64,000 bases of DNA from Segetibacter sp. 3557_3 (lineage in GTDB: Bacteria; Bacteroidota; Bacteroidia; Chitinophagales; Chitinophagaceae): positions 62,001-126,000 of the forward strand of contig NZ_SMSK01000018.1 in the NCBI RefSeq assembly GCF_004354985.1, read 5' to 3'. The position numbers and the translations under genes are program-made. The notes beneath the pieces were generated by a model that saw only the letters and a list, made by a program, of their open reading frames with translations, made no database searches and was not told the origin of the DNA. Below, one piece after another: positions 1-9,843 of this stretch; position 1 is the first letter of the stretch, and every line of letters begins with the position of its first letter.

Positions 1-511
1 GAAACTTTCTAAATTTTGCATCAGCACTGGCAGGTGCAATCATGCCGCCCTCGCGGGTGAGATCTTTGACGAGGATGTTAAAAGCATTATTGCTGTCTTT
101 AATTTCATGTGGTACAAGTCTGAAGGGCACATCAAGATAAACGTCGAGGTCTAAAACGTTGCCAACTTTGTAATACACAATATTGAAGGCGCTTTTGGAA
201 ACAACTCTTTCCATCAGTTCCACAGACTTAAGTAACTGCAACTCATTCTCAAGGTTCATGTTAGCTCCTTTGAGTGCAGTTTCAATAAGGTCACCTGAGT
301 TTGAAGCGCCTGACCGGTCCGTTTTAACCAACATTTGGGCGTTGACCTTATACTTTGGTATCGTGTACCTGATATATAAAGCTGCCGTACCAAGGCTGAG
401 GATCAGCGCTATAATAAAAAGAGGATAGTTGCTGATATATTTCTGAAGGTGATCCCGGATCGTTGGTCCATCAGCCGTCTCTACAACATTTTCCGCGTTA
501 TTTTCCGTCAT
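1..511 (-). CDS. Wzz-type polysaccharide chain-length/co-polymerase protein (3' truncated by window edge)
   Basis: Only the N-terminal 170 residues are inside the window; the gene runs off the left edge. About 29 polar residues are followed by a hydrophobic segment (about 30-49) and then a periplasmic region beginning IPKYKVNAQMLVK, the usual layout of the Wzz domain of polysaccharide co-polymerases and of the N-terminus of Bacteroidota tyrosine autokinases (PCP-2a). These proteins work with a Wza-type exporter to set chain length and help export exopolysaccharide. Its ATG lies 2 bases after the stop of the upstream export gene, so the two are almost certainly co-transcribed. Whether a C-terminal kinase domain follows cannot be seen. 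Confidence 0.85.
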   Translation of the reverse strand, partial: MTENNAENVVETADGPTIRDHLQKYISNYPLFIIALILSLGTAALYIRYTIPKYKVNAQMLVKTDRSGASNSGDLIETALKGANMNLENELQLLKSVELMERVVSKSAFNIVYYKVGNVLDLDVYLDVPFRLVPHEIKDSNNAFNILVKDLTREGGMIAPASADAKFRKF

Positions 512-513
512 TG

Positions 514-1296
514 TCAATTGAAAAAAGTCGATATTAAATAAATAAGTGTAGTCGCAACAGAAAGGACAGTCATTGCGATCTGGAGTCCTGACTGTCCATC
601 TGTTTTCCGGTTCATCTGCCTGAGTTTTTTATCCGTTGAACCAACATAAACAATATCATTTTGCCTTAACTGGTATGCCGGAGATTGAAATAGACTTCCA
701 CTACGAAGGTCTATTGTATAGGCGTTCCGCCTGCCATTTTCTTCCCTGATGATCATAACGTCGTGCCTTTTTCCCGCTATCGTGAGGTCTCCCGCTGCAC
801 TTATTGCATCAATTATAGTGACCCTTTCTTTTGCGAAACTCTTTATTCCGGGAGCACTTACCTCTCCCAAAACGTTCACCTTAACGTCGGCAAAGCGCAC
901 CAGAACTGCCGGGGACTTAATATAAACTGAAAGCTTATCAACAATGCTTTGTTGCAGTTGAGCCCTGGTAAGACCCGCCGCCGGCACATCACCGAGTACC
1001 GCGATTTCAACCATTCCATTATTGTTTACAACATAGCCCAGGGATCCGGCATTTGCAAGGTTGTACATTGCCGTTTGCTCCTGGTTGGGTGTTTTACTGT
1101 ATATCTGGATGCTGAGGCCGTCGTTTGGTTGGATCACGAGGTCCTGCAATTTTACCTGGCCCATACTGTCAAGCCCTCTTTGAAAGTAGATGCTTTCTTT
1201 GTTAATTTCTTTCGAAGACCTGCATGAGAAAAACAGGAAGGAGCAAATGAATAATGAGGTGGTTATAAGATGCTTTATGGGATTACGTGGGATCAT
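514..1296 (-). CDS. Wza-like polysaccharide export lipoprotein (Poly_export/SLBB)
   Basis: 260 residues. The N-terminus is a lipoprotein signal with lipobox FFSC (Cys25). It is followed by a polysaccharide export domain (about residues 40-130, including LQDLVIQPNDGLSIQIYSKT) and an SLBB-like region (about 135-220, VNVLGEVSAPGIKSF). A hydrophobic C-terminal helix (about 238-258) matches the outer-membrane-spanning end of Wza-type proteins. Expected role: outer-membrane translocon for capsular or exopolysaccharide. It lies directly upstream of the Wzz-type gene (2-base gap). Length is normal for short Bacteroidota members of this family. Confidence 0.9.
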   Translation of the reverse strand: MIPRNPIKHLITTSLFICSFLFFSCRSSKEINKESIYFQRGLDSMGQVKLQDLVIQPNDGLSIQIYSKTPNQEQTAMYNLANAGSLGYVVNNNGMVEIAVLGDVPAAGLTRAQLQQSIVDKLSVYIKSPAVLVRFADVKVNVLGEVSAPGIKSFAKERVTIIDAISAAGDLTIAGKRHDVMIIREENGRRNAYTIDLRSGSLFQSPAYQLRQNDIVYVGSTDKKLRQMNRKTDGQSGLQIAMTVLSVATTLIYLISTFFN

Positions 1297-2485
1297 AAGT
1301 AGTTGTTATATTCCAATTCTTTATTGATAATTGTAGGCGGACTTAAACGTTTTATACGGCTTCGCCGACCCTCAGTCCCACTTGCTGATGAATAATCAAT
1401 TGTTCTTTGCATAACAATAATATGCAATCAAGGGAAAGCAGATCGTTTTTGGCGGTGACTTTTGAAGGTATTATCAGAACGATAATCGGTTAAAAATAGT
1501 GTCCGGAGAGCAGGATCATTCCAAACCCGGGATAAGATAGTCTGTTTTTAAGCACGCATGATATAAACAATTCAAAGACTTTCAATTCCAATCGTTAGAT
1601 ACATCGGCATCTTGTGTTCAATGCTTTTGTACGGTGAAGAACTAACTGCACTATCGCTGACTCCTCAAGCCCAGGGTTAATTAAAACTCGGGATGTAACC
1701 CTCGAGACTGTTCAAGATAGACTCAATTGTACTATCCTATGATGAATTTATATATTCAAAGGATGCATGATCAACCCGAGCAGATCATTTAGTGGGTATT
1801 CAAGGCCTCTTTTTATTCGAAACAACATAAGGTACCCGCTCCGCCCTAATAAACATCGTGTTGATGAGGTTTTTATGGATGCAATACGGATAATTATCTT
1901 CGGGAGATCTCCTGTTTTAACGCCTGGCTCCTGATTTAAATAGCCTGCAATGTGTTTATTATTAAGCCATAACATGTAGACAATTTGCATCAAAAAGAGT
2001 CCGCCATGTGAAACTATTACCCCACTTTTAATTACCCCGTAGTTCTACGAGGTCAGTACAAAGCAAAATCTGGTATTTCTACTAAATATCGCCTTAGTAA
2101 AGGTATGTAAAAGAGCTTAAATCTGATCTCGCATATGGCATTGGTTTTGAGGATATTGTACTACCCATTTGTAAAAAGGAGTACACATTAGCTAATTTGA
2201 CCTTAACGACTACTTGCCACTATGATCCTCTATATCTTATTATTACTTTGCGTTTCTGCCTCAATAACTTACCTATACATTAGTCTTCAAAACGCGAGAT
2301 TGAGAAGAAGCTACAAGAACCATGTACCTTATAATCAATCCTTGCTTAATTAGCCGATAATCGCCTGTCGACATTGATCGACCTGTATTTTTTGCACCAT
2401 GCGGTGGCTGTACTTTTATGCACAGTTAGGCAGTGATCCGAGTTCTGTTTTTCCCTCTGGGCATATAACCCGAATAAACACCTAA
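1297..2485. other. Long gene-poor spacer in the exopolysaccharide locus
   Basis: About 1.2 kb between the Wza-like gene and the first sugar-phosphate transferase, both on the minus strand. The only open frames are an 81-codon minus-strand frame (1748-1993) without recognisable features and a 43-codon plus-strand frame listed separately. I see no tRNA, terminator or convincing promoter. The stretch looks AT-rich and non-coding. Confidence 0.5.
2222..2353 (+). CDS. Possible small single-pass membrane protein (43 aa)
   Basis: An ATG-initiated frame of 43 codons ending in TAG. Residues 1-22 form one hydrophobic segment (MILYILLLLCVSASITYLYI), followed by a basic tail containing RLRRSYKNH. This is the layout of many bacterial small membrane proteins and is better than expected by chance, but there is no clear promoter or ribosome binding site, and it sits alone in a long spacer on the strand opposite its neighbours. 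I do not recognise a family. Confidence 0.28.
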   Translation: MILYILLLLCVSASITYLYISLQNARLRRSYKNHVPYNQSLLN

Positions 2486-3856
2486 TCAGTAGGCATTTTC
2501 ATCATGTAGAAAACTTTTGAACACCGTTAACACGATGATCTTTAAATCGAGCCACATACTCCAGTGCTCCATATAATAGATGTCGTACTCTATCCTTTTT
2601 AGTAATTGTTCCTTCTCCCGTATCTCACCCCTATAGCCATTAATTTGGGCATATCCCGTAACTCCGGGGTATACATAGTGCCGAACCATATAGTCCGACA
2701 GAATTTTTGAATACTCCTCGGTATGCCTGAGCATATGGGGGCGCGGTCCCACTACAGACATCCAGCCCTGCAATACATTGAAAAACTGGGGAAGCTCATC
2801 GATGTTAGTCTTCCTTAAGAACTTACCGAGCCGTGTATATCGTTTGTCATCCTTTGTAACCTGGACTTTATCTGCATCACCATTCACTTTCAAGGTTCTG
2901 AACTTAAAACACAGGAAAGGAACGTTATTCTTACCCGAGCGCATTTGCGTAAAAAATACAGGTCCTCTGGAGTCCAGTTTGATCAACAGGGCAATTAGTG
3001 GCACTAGCCAGGATAGCACTAACAAGATCACCACAGAGCTAAATACAATGTCAAAAAGGCGTTTTTTTATACGATTGTCGACTTCTTCCAAAGGCTCAGT
3101 TCTCAATGAAAGTATAGGCACATCGCTGGCAAAATCGACATGATAATTGCGCTGGAGGAATATTCTGAAATCAGGAACGTATTTAAACCGAATGAAACCG
3201 TTCTCAGCCGCCTGCGCCAACTCATAGATACGATCATCAGCTTCGGGAGAGATACTGCAATAAATTTCGTCAATCTCATTTTCAAGGGCATAACCAAGGC
3301 AGTTGTTGAGGCGACCCAGGTATTGTTCGTGCGGGGTAGACAGTGTGTCGTAAACGTCAAAATAGCCATGCACCGCTGCTGCATTATTGAGGCTGAAATG
3401 GCGGGCTAATTTCTTAGTGATGTCGTTATAACCGATGAAGACAATTTTTTTCTGCTGCTGGTATCGGTTTGAAAAGAAGAATGCGGTGCCGACATACATC
3501 ATGCGGCTAATAAAGATGATCGTGCCGAATCCTGAAAAGAAAATTATGGTAAATATTCGGGAGTAGTGGTTATTGGAAAAGTAGATAAATAGCAACGTGA
3601 GGAAGAAATACAAAGAAAAAGTATAAAAAGACTTTCTAAAAAAATGATGTGTGCTACGATGTTTCCCGCGATAAAGTCCGAAGAAGTAGCTACTGATGAT
3701 CCAGTTGATATTTGTTGCTACAAAGAGCAACATGTATGGATACGATTGTTCAACCCTGTCGAGGGTTAGCAGCAGGCCTGTGATAATAACATTCTGGGCC
3801 AAAAGGTCGTGCACTGCGAAAGAAAGCCTGAAATAGGTTTGAGACCGGCTCTTCAT
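2486..3856 (-). CDS. Polyprenyl-phosphate sugar-1-phosphate transferase (WcaJ/WbaP-like), copy 1
   Basis: 456 residues. Four hydrophobic helices (about 15-130) are followed by a nucleotide-binding-like CoA_binding_3 region (KKIVFIGYN, about 137), a further membrane segment (about 275-293), and the bacterial sugar transferase domain at the C-terminus. Signature motifs are present: KLDSRGPVFF, CFKFRTL, DELPQFFNVL, VGPRPH and PGVTGYAQINGYRGE. Family members transfer hexose-1-phosphate from a nucleotide sugar to undecaprenyl phosphate, the first step in exopolysaccharide repeat-unit assembly. It is a clear paralogue of the divergent gene at 5105. The donor sugar cannot be told from sequence. Confidence 0.93.
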   Translation of the reverse strand: MKSRSQTYFRLSFAVHDLLAQNVIITGLLLTLDRVEQSYPYMLLFVATNINWIISSYFFGLYRGKHRSTHHFFRKSFYTFSLYFFLTLLFIYFSNNHYSRIFTIIFFSGFGTIIFISRMMYVGTAFFFSNRYQQQKKIVFIGYNDITKKLARHFSLNNAAAVHGYFDVYDTLSTPHEQYLGRLNNCLGYALENEIDEIYCSISPEADDRIYELAQAAENGFIRFKYVPDFRIFLQRNYHVDFASDVPILSLRTEPLEEVDNRIKKRLFDIVFSSVVILLVLSWLVPLIALLIKLDSRGPVFFTQMRSGKNNVPFLCFKFRTLKVNGDADKVQVTKDDKRYTRLGKFLRKTNIDELPQFFNVLQGWMSVVGPRPHMLRHTEEYSKILSDYMVRHYVYPGVTGYAQINGYRGEIREKEQLLKRIEYDIYYMEHWSMWLDLKIIVLTVFKSFLHDENAY

Positions 3857-5104
3857 AACTTAGAGACTTAAGCTAATTAAGGGTAAAAACTTGGCTTCGT
3901 AAAAGATGGATTAAAATCGAAGTGCCGGTTTTCTCAAGAGATATCAGTAATGTAGACGCCTATGGTTTACCTAAAATAGGGCAAAAGATTGAAATTGGCG
4001 ACCAATCGTAATGGTTTTCTATGGAAGACATCATGATTTTCATACCACTTCCAGTAGAGGATGATGGGTATTGCTGAAGAGTATTCGTATTTTAAGCTGT
4101 AGGGGAAGCCTTAGAACGAATACATTACGAAGGTAAAAAGTTGAAACCTGTAAATCCTCTAATTGATCAGGTGTATTTAATCATCGGCTTTCACTACAAT
4201 TATCCGGGATCATTTAAACATTCCAACTTATGTCTCCAAAAGCCAAATATATATATTAATATTAAACTCCATGTTCCCGGGTAGCGATTTAATTGATCTT
4301 TAAGCGAGCGTTCCTGTGTAAACACAAGTAAATCCACCCTCGAATAACTGTTGGACAGCGTGTACAATCCCGGCGATGATGACGGATGAACTACTTAAAA
4401 GTTCAAAAGAAGGACCTTTCCTAATGAGCTCTAAGAATCTTAAAACTCCGGAAGATCGATCTAAACACGAACTTTATTCGTTTGTTTCATTGGTTACCCC
4501 GGTGATTATTGATATTGTGGGCTGTGCTATTGCAGCCAATAGACATATTGTTTCGTCTATACCTTTTGAGAGTATACTTAGTAAGATCCATGTAATTAGG
4601 ACCGACTGAAGCGAAAAACCGTTTACTCAAGCAAGTTCGAGTTATCTGGAGCGAGTTAACTGAAGTCATACAGTTCGGATTTCAACTTTTGTTTTAAGAA
4701 AAGAATGCGCGGAGACGTAAACAAGTTTAATAATATACCCGTGTATATGTAGAGGATGTTTTGGTTGGTATAGGTTACTGCTCAACTTGAACACCTGGTG
4801 AGTATATTGTCATTGCCTTTCGTAAAGGATTGCAGCTGATACAACTCAGCTTGAGTCAATGCTGCCCGGAATAAACAGCTAAGTCTATAGGGTTGGCCGG
4901 CTTAACTGTGAATGGTTCCGTAACAAGCGGTCTAAATAGTTCCTGAAAAAGTTGTACAGCCATTCATCAGCTTATTGAGCGGCTTAAACCGCATTGTAGA
5001 AAAAATTCCAATACCCTTCAATTTATTATAGATTGTAGCAATACGCTGCATTATCCTGGTTCGGTGTTGACCATATTGGCAATTCCTCACCAAATACCAT
5101 TAAA
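3857..5104. other. 1.25 kb spacer between two divergent paralogous transferases
   Basis: AT-rich DNA lying between the 5' ends of two diverging sugar-phosphate transferase genes, so it must hold both promoters. A 77-codon plus-strand frame (4376-4609) has no recognisable domain and I treat it as chance. I found no TAnnTTTG element adjacent to either gene, no terminator and no repeat longer than a few bases. Confidence 0.5.
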
Positions 5105-6472
5105 ATGTTTATGAAACGCGATGCTAATTTTTTCAGGTATTCCTTTGCCTTATTTGATGTTTTAGTTATTAACCTGATTGCATTTTCGCTTATCGTGTTT
5201 ATGGGAAGTGTTCAGCTAACCTATGGAATCATATTCTTTTTGTTTGCAAATAATATTGCCTGGCTGGTGAGTTCGTACTTTACTGCGCTCTACGTTGAAA
5301 AATACACCAGAATACACCGTTTTTTAAGGAGGTCCTTACAATGCTTTGCTATACATTTTGCCGTAATGCAGACTGTTATATTCTTTTCAGGGTATGACCT
5401 TTCAAGACTATTTGTGCTATTTAATCTTACGGGATTACTGATCGTTATTTTGACCAGCAGGATTCTAATTTTTCAGGGCAGCCAATTTTTATCAAGCCAG
5501 CCCAGGTTTAATAAAAAGGTCATTTTGCTGGGGTACAATCAATCAGGTGTGCGATTGGCCGATTACCTTTCCAAACTACCAAATATTAGCATTCAGGGTT
5601 ATTTCGATGATAATTCAAACACCCCACCACATTTATGGCTTGGGGAGGTTTCGGCTGCACTGGATTATGCCATTTCGAATGAAATAGATGAAATTTACTC
5701 GACTTTAGTTCCCGAAAAGAACGCCATAATCCAGGATCTTGCACTAAAAGCGGAGCGAAATTTTATTCGATTTAAGTTCATCCCGGAATTCAGGATGTTT
5801 GTTGATAGAAAAATTTATATCGAGTTCGCCAGGGATATGCCCATTGTTTCCTTACGACGGGAGCCACTGGAAGAAATTGGAAACCGCATCAGGAAAAGCT
5901 GCTTTGACAAGGTGTTTAGTTTGCTGGTAATTTTGCTGGTACTGTCGTGGCTCGTTCCTTTACTGGCGTTGATTATTAAGCTAGACTCCCGTGGACCGGT
6001 ATTTTTTAAACAGCTCCGGTCAGGCAAAAACAATATTCCTTTTTTGTGTTTTAAATTCCGCAGCCTGCACGTAAACAAAGATGCAGACAATATACAGGTT
6101 TCAAAAGGGGACCAACGTTTTACCCGTGTGGGAAAATTTCTAAGGAAGTCGAACCTGGATGAACTCCCGCAATTTTTTAATGTACTGCGTGGTGATATGT
6201 CTGTTGTTGGACCACGGCCGCATATGTTGAAGCATACGGAAGAGTACTCCAAACAAATAGGGGAGTACATGATCCGTCACTACATCAAACCAGGTATCAC
6301 CGGGCTTGCCCAAATCCAGGGATACCGTGGCGAGATTACCAACCCTGAAGAGCTGAGCGGCAGGATAAAACTCGATATACGCTACCTGGAGAACTGGAGT
6401 ATGTGGTACGACTTCGTTATAGTAGTACTGACCGTGTATCGAACGATTACCGGCGACAAAAAAGCATTCTGA
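5105..6472 (+). CDS. Polyprenyl-phosphate sugar-1-phosphate transferase (WcaJ/WbaP-like), copy 2
   Basis: 455 residues with the same layout as the divergent copy: N-terminal membrane helices, a central nucleotide-binding-like region (KKVILLGYNQSG), a membrane segment near 275-292, and the sugar transferase domain. Motifs KLDSRGPVFF, CFKFRSL, DELPQFFNVL, VGPRPH and PGITGLAQIQGYRGE are intact, so the enzyme should be active. The C-terminal halves of the two copies are very similar while the N-terminal helices have diverged. Translation may begin at the first ATG or two codons later (MKRDANFF). It stands alone, with about 400 bases of non-coding DNA downstream. Confidence 0.93.
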   Translation: MFMKRDANFFRYSFALFDVLVINLIAFSLIVFMGSVQLTYGIIFFLFANNIAWLVSSYFTALYVEKYTRIHRFLRRSLQCFAIHFAVMQTVIFFSGYDLSRLFVLFNLTGLLIVILTSRILIFQGSQFLSSQPRFNKKVILLGYNQSGVRLADYLSKLPNISIQGYFDDNSNTPPHLWLGEVSAALDYAISNEIDEIYSTLVPEKNAIIQDLALKAERNFIRFKFIPEFRMFVDRKIYIEFARDMPIVSLRREPLEEIGNRIRKSCFDKVFSLLVILLVLSWLVPLLALIIKLDSRGPVFFKQLRSGKNNIPFLCFKFRSLHVNKDADNIQVSKGDQRFTRVGKFLRKSNLDELPQFFNVLRGDMSVVGPRPHMLKHTEEYSKQIGEYMIRHYIKPGITGLAQIQGYRGEITNPEELSGRIKLDIRYLENWSMWYDFVIVVLTVYRTITGDKKAF

Positions 6473-6888
6473 TCCTTTCCTGGCCTACAAAACCCTAAGA
6501 ATACTTGGCCAAATTTCTAACCGCTTTTCTGTTCATTATCGTCATATAAACCAAAACTGTTAGGGGTGAAGCGATCCAGGCACTTGCTAAGGTGATGAAC
6601 ATAGAATATGATTTTGGATTAACAGTTTCCAGAACGCCTACGTAAACAGATTATTGCATAAGACCAGACTTTTTTTAAACTTTTTTGTATTCGGCTGATA
6701 AGTGAATGTTTGTCGCGGCAAGGCCTGCGCCGATTGTTCCTGAAAAATTAACTTGCATCTGTATTCCGGCAAATCAAACGATCAGGAGGCTGCGAAATCA
6801 TTTGATTATACGACGAGAACAGCAGCACCCCTCTGCTTACCTATTAGCTCAAGGTGTCTCGAAGTTCCTTAGGAAGGATGGGATGATA
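6473..6888. other. Non-coding spacer
   Basis: About 416 bases between the convergent transferase copy 2 and the PorT-like barrel gene. The open frame on the plus strand at the right end overlaps the barrel gene antisense and lacks protein-like features. No terminator hairpin is obvious. A short in-frame stretch before 6650 reads like a protein end but is preceded closely by a stop, so I give it no weight. Confidence 0.45.
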
Positions 6889-7491
6889 TTAAAACCGGAA
6901 GGTTCCTGTGACCTGAATAAGTTCATATTTAAATTCAATGGTATTGGAGCGCTGACCGATACCGACGTGATTTAGCCCATGAATGTATCTAAAATCCAGG
7001 CTGAGTGACTTATAAATATTGTATTCAAAACCACCGATTGCGGCAAAATTTCTTTCTTCTGTATCGTGGGTAATGTTTGCTTCACCTGCGATGGTCGTTC
7101 CTTTGGCATTTAATAAAAGGTCGAACTCCGGGCCGATGAATACGGACAGGGGTTTCGCAGGCCGGTATTTTAATAGTACAGGGAGGGATAAGTAGTTTGT
7201 TTTAAAGCTCCTGTCAGTTCCGGCTAACTCGCCACTCATTTGAACATAGCTGTATTCAGGTTGTAGCGCCAGTTGTGGAGATAGGGGTATGTCGAGGAAA
7301 ACTCCTGCTATCACCCCGGTTTTCCACGCTGAAGCGATATGGCTCGCAGGACGGGGTTCACCCTTGTTAAAGTTCATATTGGAGCCACTTGCCCCTAATT
7401 TTACCCCATACTTGAAGTTCCTGGTAAAAGGTGCCTGTGCGGCTGCCTCAAGGGCAACAAGGACGAATAATAGCAGAATAAGTTTTTTCAT
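6889..7491 (-). CDS. PorT-like outer-membrane beta-barrel protein
   Basis: 200 residues from the ATG at 7491 (chosen because MKKLILLLFVLVALEAAAQA is a classic signal peptide; the frame extends 20 codons further upstream without signal character). The mature part has alternating aromatic/hydrophobic strands (YGVKLGASGSNM, LALQPEYSYVQMSG, LSLPVLLKYRPA, FIGPEFDLLL) and ends in a strand with terminal Phe (YELIQVTGTFRF), the typical C-terminus of an outer-membrane barrel. This is the Bacteroidota outer membrane protein beta-barrel (PorT-like) family, whose members mostly have unknown ligands. It lies downstream of a terminator and is probably monocistronic. Confidence 0.85.
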   Translation of the reverse strand: MKKLILLLFVLVALEAAAQAPFTRNFKYGVKLGASGSNMNFNKGEPRPASHIASAWKTGVIAGVFLDIPLSPQLALQPEYSYVQMSGELAGTDRSFKTNYLSLPVLLKYRPAKPLSVFIGPEFDLLLNAKGTTIAGEANITHDTEERNFAAIGGFEYNIYKSLSLDFRYIHGLNHVGIGQRSNTIEFKYELIQVTGTFRF

Positions 7492-7697
7492 ATAACATGA
7501 TTGTTGATCAAATAAATGGATTTTCGATCGTTGAACCGTCCACTGCACCAAATTATTTAGGTAACAGCATATAACTTATGGAGAACAAAATCCCGGCAGA
7601 GCTGTGTAAGCCATTGTAAGTGTCATGTCAGTTGCCTAAAAACAAACATTTTTGCAGACTCGTAAACTAGAAGTTGTATTCGCTTCAAGGTAATAGA

Positions 7698-7735
7698 AAA
7701 GCCGCTGTAAATAATTGCTCACTTACAACGGCTTT
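7698..7735 (-). terminator. Terminator of the KorA gene
   Basis: Inverted repeat with arms 7698-7710 and 7723-7735 (13 bp, one mismatch) and a 12-base loop. Read on the minus strand it is followed by a T run. It lies about 20 bases after the KorA stop codon, so KorA is not co-transcribed with the barrel gene. Confidence 0.8.
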
Positions 7736-7757
7736 CAACCAGTAGAAAACCCGGCAC

Positions 7758-9608
7758 CTAATGTGGGATCATTTGCTTGATTACTTCAATCAGCTCGCCT
7801 TTAGTAATGGGAACACCCATGATTTTGTTATATCCTTTTGCGTCTAACAGGTATTTGTCGCGGATAATTTTGATGAGTTGACCGTTGTTAATTTCCGGTA
7901 TCAGCACCTGGTCGTAATTGTTAAGTATCTCGCCCAGGTTTTTCGGAAACGGTCTTACATAACGAAGGTGTGCATGTGCTACCTCATAACCCTCCTGCAA
8001 AAGTTCGTGCACCGCGCTTTTGATGGCTCCATACGTACTTCCCCAGCCCAATACCAGCAACTTGCCTTTTTCAGGACCGCTGTCAAGCTTCTGTTCCGGT
8101 ATATAATCTGCAATCTTGTTTACTTTTTCCTCCCGGATCTTTACCATTAGCTGGTGATTATCCGGGTCGTAGCTAACATTTCCCGTGATGTTCTGCTTTT
8201 CGATACCACCAATCCGGTGTTCCAGTCCCGCAGTTCCCGGTATTGCCCAGGGGCGTACGAGCTTTTCATCGCGCAGATAGGGTTGAAACTTATCCTCCTG
8301 GTGTCCGAGCTCCGTTTTAAATTTAACCTCAATCTCGGGTAAGTCGGCAGCCTTCGGAAATTTCCAGGGTTCAGCACCATTGGCGATATAACCATCGCTC
8401 AACAGGATCACCGGGGTCATATGTTGTACAGAAATCCGCACCGCTTCGTAAGCTGCGCTGAAACAGTCGCTTGGGGTGGAAGCGGAAATTACCGGCATCG
8501 GGCATTCGCCATTCCGACCATAATAGGCCTGCATCAGATCGCTCTGCTCAGTTTTGGTGGGTAAACCGGTTGAAGGTCCACCGCGCTGGATATTGATAAC
8601 CAGTAACGGAATCTCCAGCATAACCGCCAAACCCATCGCTTCAGCCTTTAACGCCATCCCCGGGCCTGAAGTCGTGGTTAATCCAAGCAATCCGCCATAG
8701 CTCGCCCCAATGGCAGAAGTGATGGCTGCAATTTCATCTTCAGCCTGGAACGTTTTAACGCCAAAAGATTTGTGCTTACTTAGTTCATGCAAGATGTCTG
8801 ACGCCGGGGTAATCGGGTAGGAGCCAAGAAACAGTTGCAGCCCACTTTTCTTGGAAGCGGCAATAAGACCATATGAAAGGGCCTGGTTACCCATGATGCT
8901 ACGGTAGTAACCAGCGTTCATTCGGGCTTTTTCGACAGTAAACCGGGTAGTAAATGTTTCAGTCGTGTCCGCGTAGTTGTAGCCGGCCTGTAGCGCCTTT
9001 ATATTACTTTGAAGAATGGTGTCCTTCTTTCCAAACTTTTCAGTCAGGAAACCAATGGTATTTTCCATGCTCCGGTTATACATCCAGTATAGAAAACCCA
9101 ACACAAACATGTTTTTGGCCCGATCCTTCTCTTTGATGCCAAGATCGAAATCTTTTAGAGCCTCCCGCGTCATTTTGGTGACGTCCATTTTAATTACCTG
9201 GTAATTAGTAAGGCTGTCATCTTCAAGGGGGTTCACGCCATCAGGATAGTTGGCAAGCCTGAGGTTCTTAGCATCAAATCCATCTGTGTTGGCGATGATA
9301 CGTCCGCCCTTTTTCAGGTTTTTCAAATTTACCTTTAGCGCGGCGGCATTCATGGCTACAAGCACATCGCAATGATCACCTGGTGTATATATCCTGGAAC
9401 TGCTGAAATGCAGCTGGTACCCGCTTACCCCGGGTAACGTTCCCTGTGGGGCACGTATTTCGGCGGGAAAGTCGGGAAATGTCGCAAGATCAATACCCAT
9501 TAGGGCAGTATTGTTGGTAAATTGGCTTCCAGTGAGCTGCATACCATCACCACTGTCGCCTGCAAATTTGATGACGACATCCTGTAAAACTTCTTCTGTA
9601 TAACTCAT
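7758..9608 (-). CDS. korA: 2-oxoacid:acceptor (ferredoxin) oxidoreductase, fused gamma-alpha subunit
   Basis: 616 residues from the ATG at 9608 ([17 protein letters not shown]); an in-frame ATG at 9626 would add six residues. The N-terminal third is the gamma domain ([16 protein letters not shown] near residue 16), and the rest is the alpha subunit with the pyrimidine-binding domain ([48 protein letters not shown]) and a C-terminal transketolase-like region. It should oxidise 2-oxoglutarate, or possibly pyruvate, to acyl-CoA with reduction of ferredoxin. The thiamine-diphosphate-binding beta subunit KorB, usually adjacent, is absent here: a terminator follows directly. Confidence 0.9.
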   Translation of the reverse strand: MSYTEEVLQDVVIKFAGDSGDGMQLTGSQFTNNTALMGIDLATFPDFPAEIRAPQGTLPGVSGYQLHFSSSRIYTPGDHCDVLVAMNAAALKVNLKNLKKGGRIIANTDGFDAKNLRLANYPDGVNPLEDDSLTNYQVIKMDVTKMTREALKDFDLGIKEKDRAKNMFVLGFLYWMYNRSMENTIGFLTEKFGKKDTILQSNIKALQAGYNYADTTETFTTRFTVEKARMNAGYYRSIMGNQALSYGLIAASKKSGLQLFLGSYPITPASDILHELSKHKSFGVKTFQAEDEIAAITSAIGASYGGLLGLTTTSGPGMALKAEAMGLAVMLEIPLLVINIQRGGPSTGLPTKTEQSDLMQAYYGRNGECPMPVISASTPSDCFSAAYEAVRISVQHMTPVILLSDGYIANGAEPWKFPKAADLPEIEVKFKTELGHQEDKFQPYLRDEKLVRPWAIPGTAGLEHRIGGIEKQNITGNVSYDPDNHQLMVKIREEKVNKIADYIPEQKLDSGPEKGKLLVLGWGSTYGAIKSAVHELLQEGYEVAHAHLRYVRPFPKNLGEILNNYDQVLIPEINNGQLIKIIRDKYLLDAKGYNKIMGVPITKGELIEVIKQMIPH

Positions 9609-9638
9609 TACAAATTTTTGTATCAAAAAACGATTGTG

Positions 9639-9646
9639 CGAAGGTA
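9639..9646 (-). promoter_or_regulatory. Possible -7 element upstream of korA
   Basis: On the minus strand this reads TACCTTCG, one base from the Bacteroidota -7 consensus TAnnTTTG, 31 bases before the korA ATG. A TTTG lies 15 bases upstream, which is a short spacing for the -33 element. The assignment is tentative. Confidence 0.4.
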
Positions 9647-9803
9647 CTATATGCTAATGTACAAATTGATGCCGTATAATATATGACACACCTGTGAAAA
9701 TGGCTGGAGGACGGTTTGTTTTCAATGTTCAAGCTAATCTTTTTAAGAGATTCTGCCACTACGAAGGCAATGAATTTAACAAGGGAATCAAAGCTTGCAA
9801 TTG

Positions 9804-9811
9804 TATATTTG
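9804..9811 (+). promoter_or_regulatory. -7 promoter element TATATTTG of the BI-1 gene
   Basis: Exact match to the Bacteroidota TAnnTTTG consensus, 33 bases before the ATG of the Bax-inhibitor-1 gene, predicting a 5' leader of about 25 bases. No clear -33 TTTG at standard spacing. Confidence 0.6.
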
Positions 9812-9843
9812 TGTCTATATTTAAATACTAAAAACCTAATCAT

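Noticed and set aside
1748-1993. 81-codon minus-strand frame between the Wza-like gene and the first transferase
   Set aside because: No recognisable features, no ribosome-binding or promoter context, and length within chance for such AT-rich DNA.
3900-4110. Two protein-like stretches in one frame separated by a stop, suggesting a pseudogene
   Set aside because: Stop frequency is what random sequence would give, no start codon and no family recognised.
4376-4609. 77-codon open frame in the spacer between the paralogous transferases
   Set aside because: No signal, membrane or domain pattern; amino acid pattern looks random and it has no promoter or partner.
6540-6650. 31-codon stretch before a TAA that reads like a protein C-terminus
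   Set aside because: Preceded immediately by a stop in frame and too short for any assignment.
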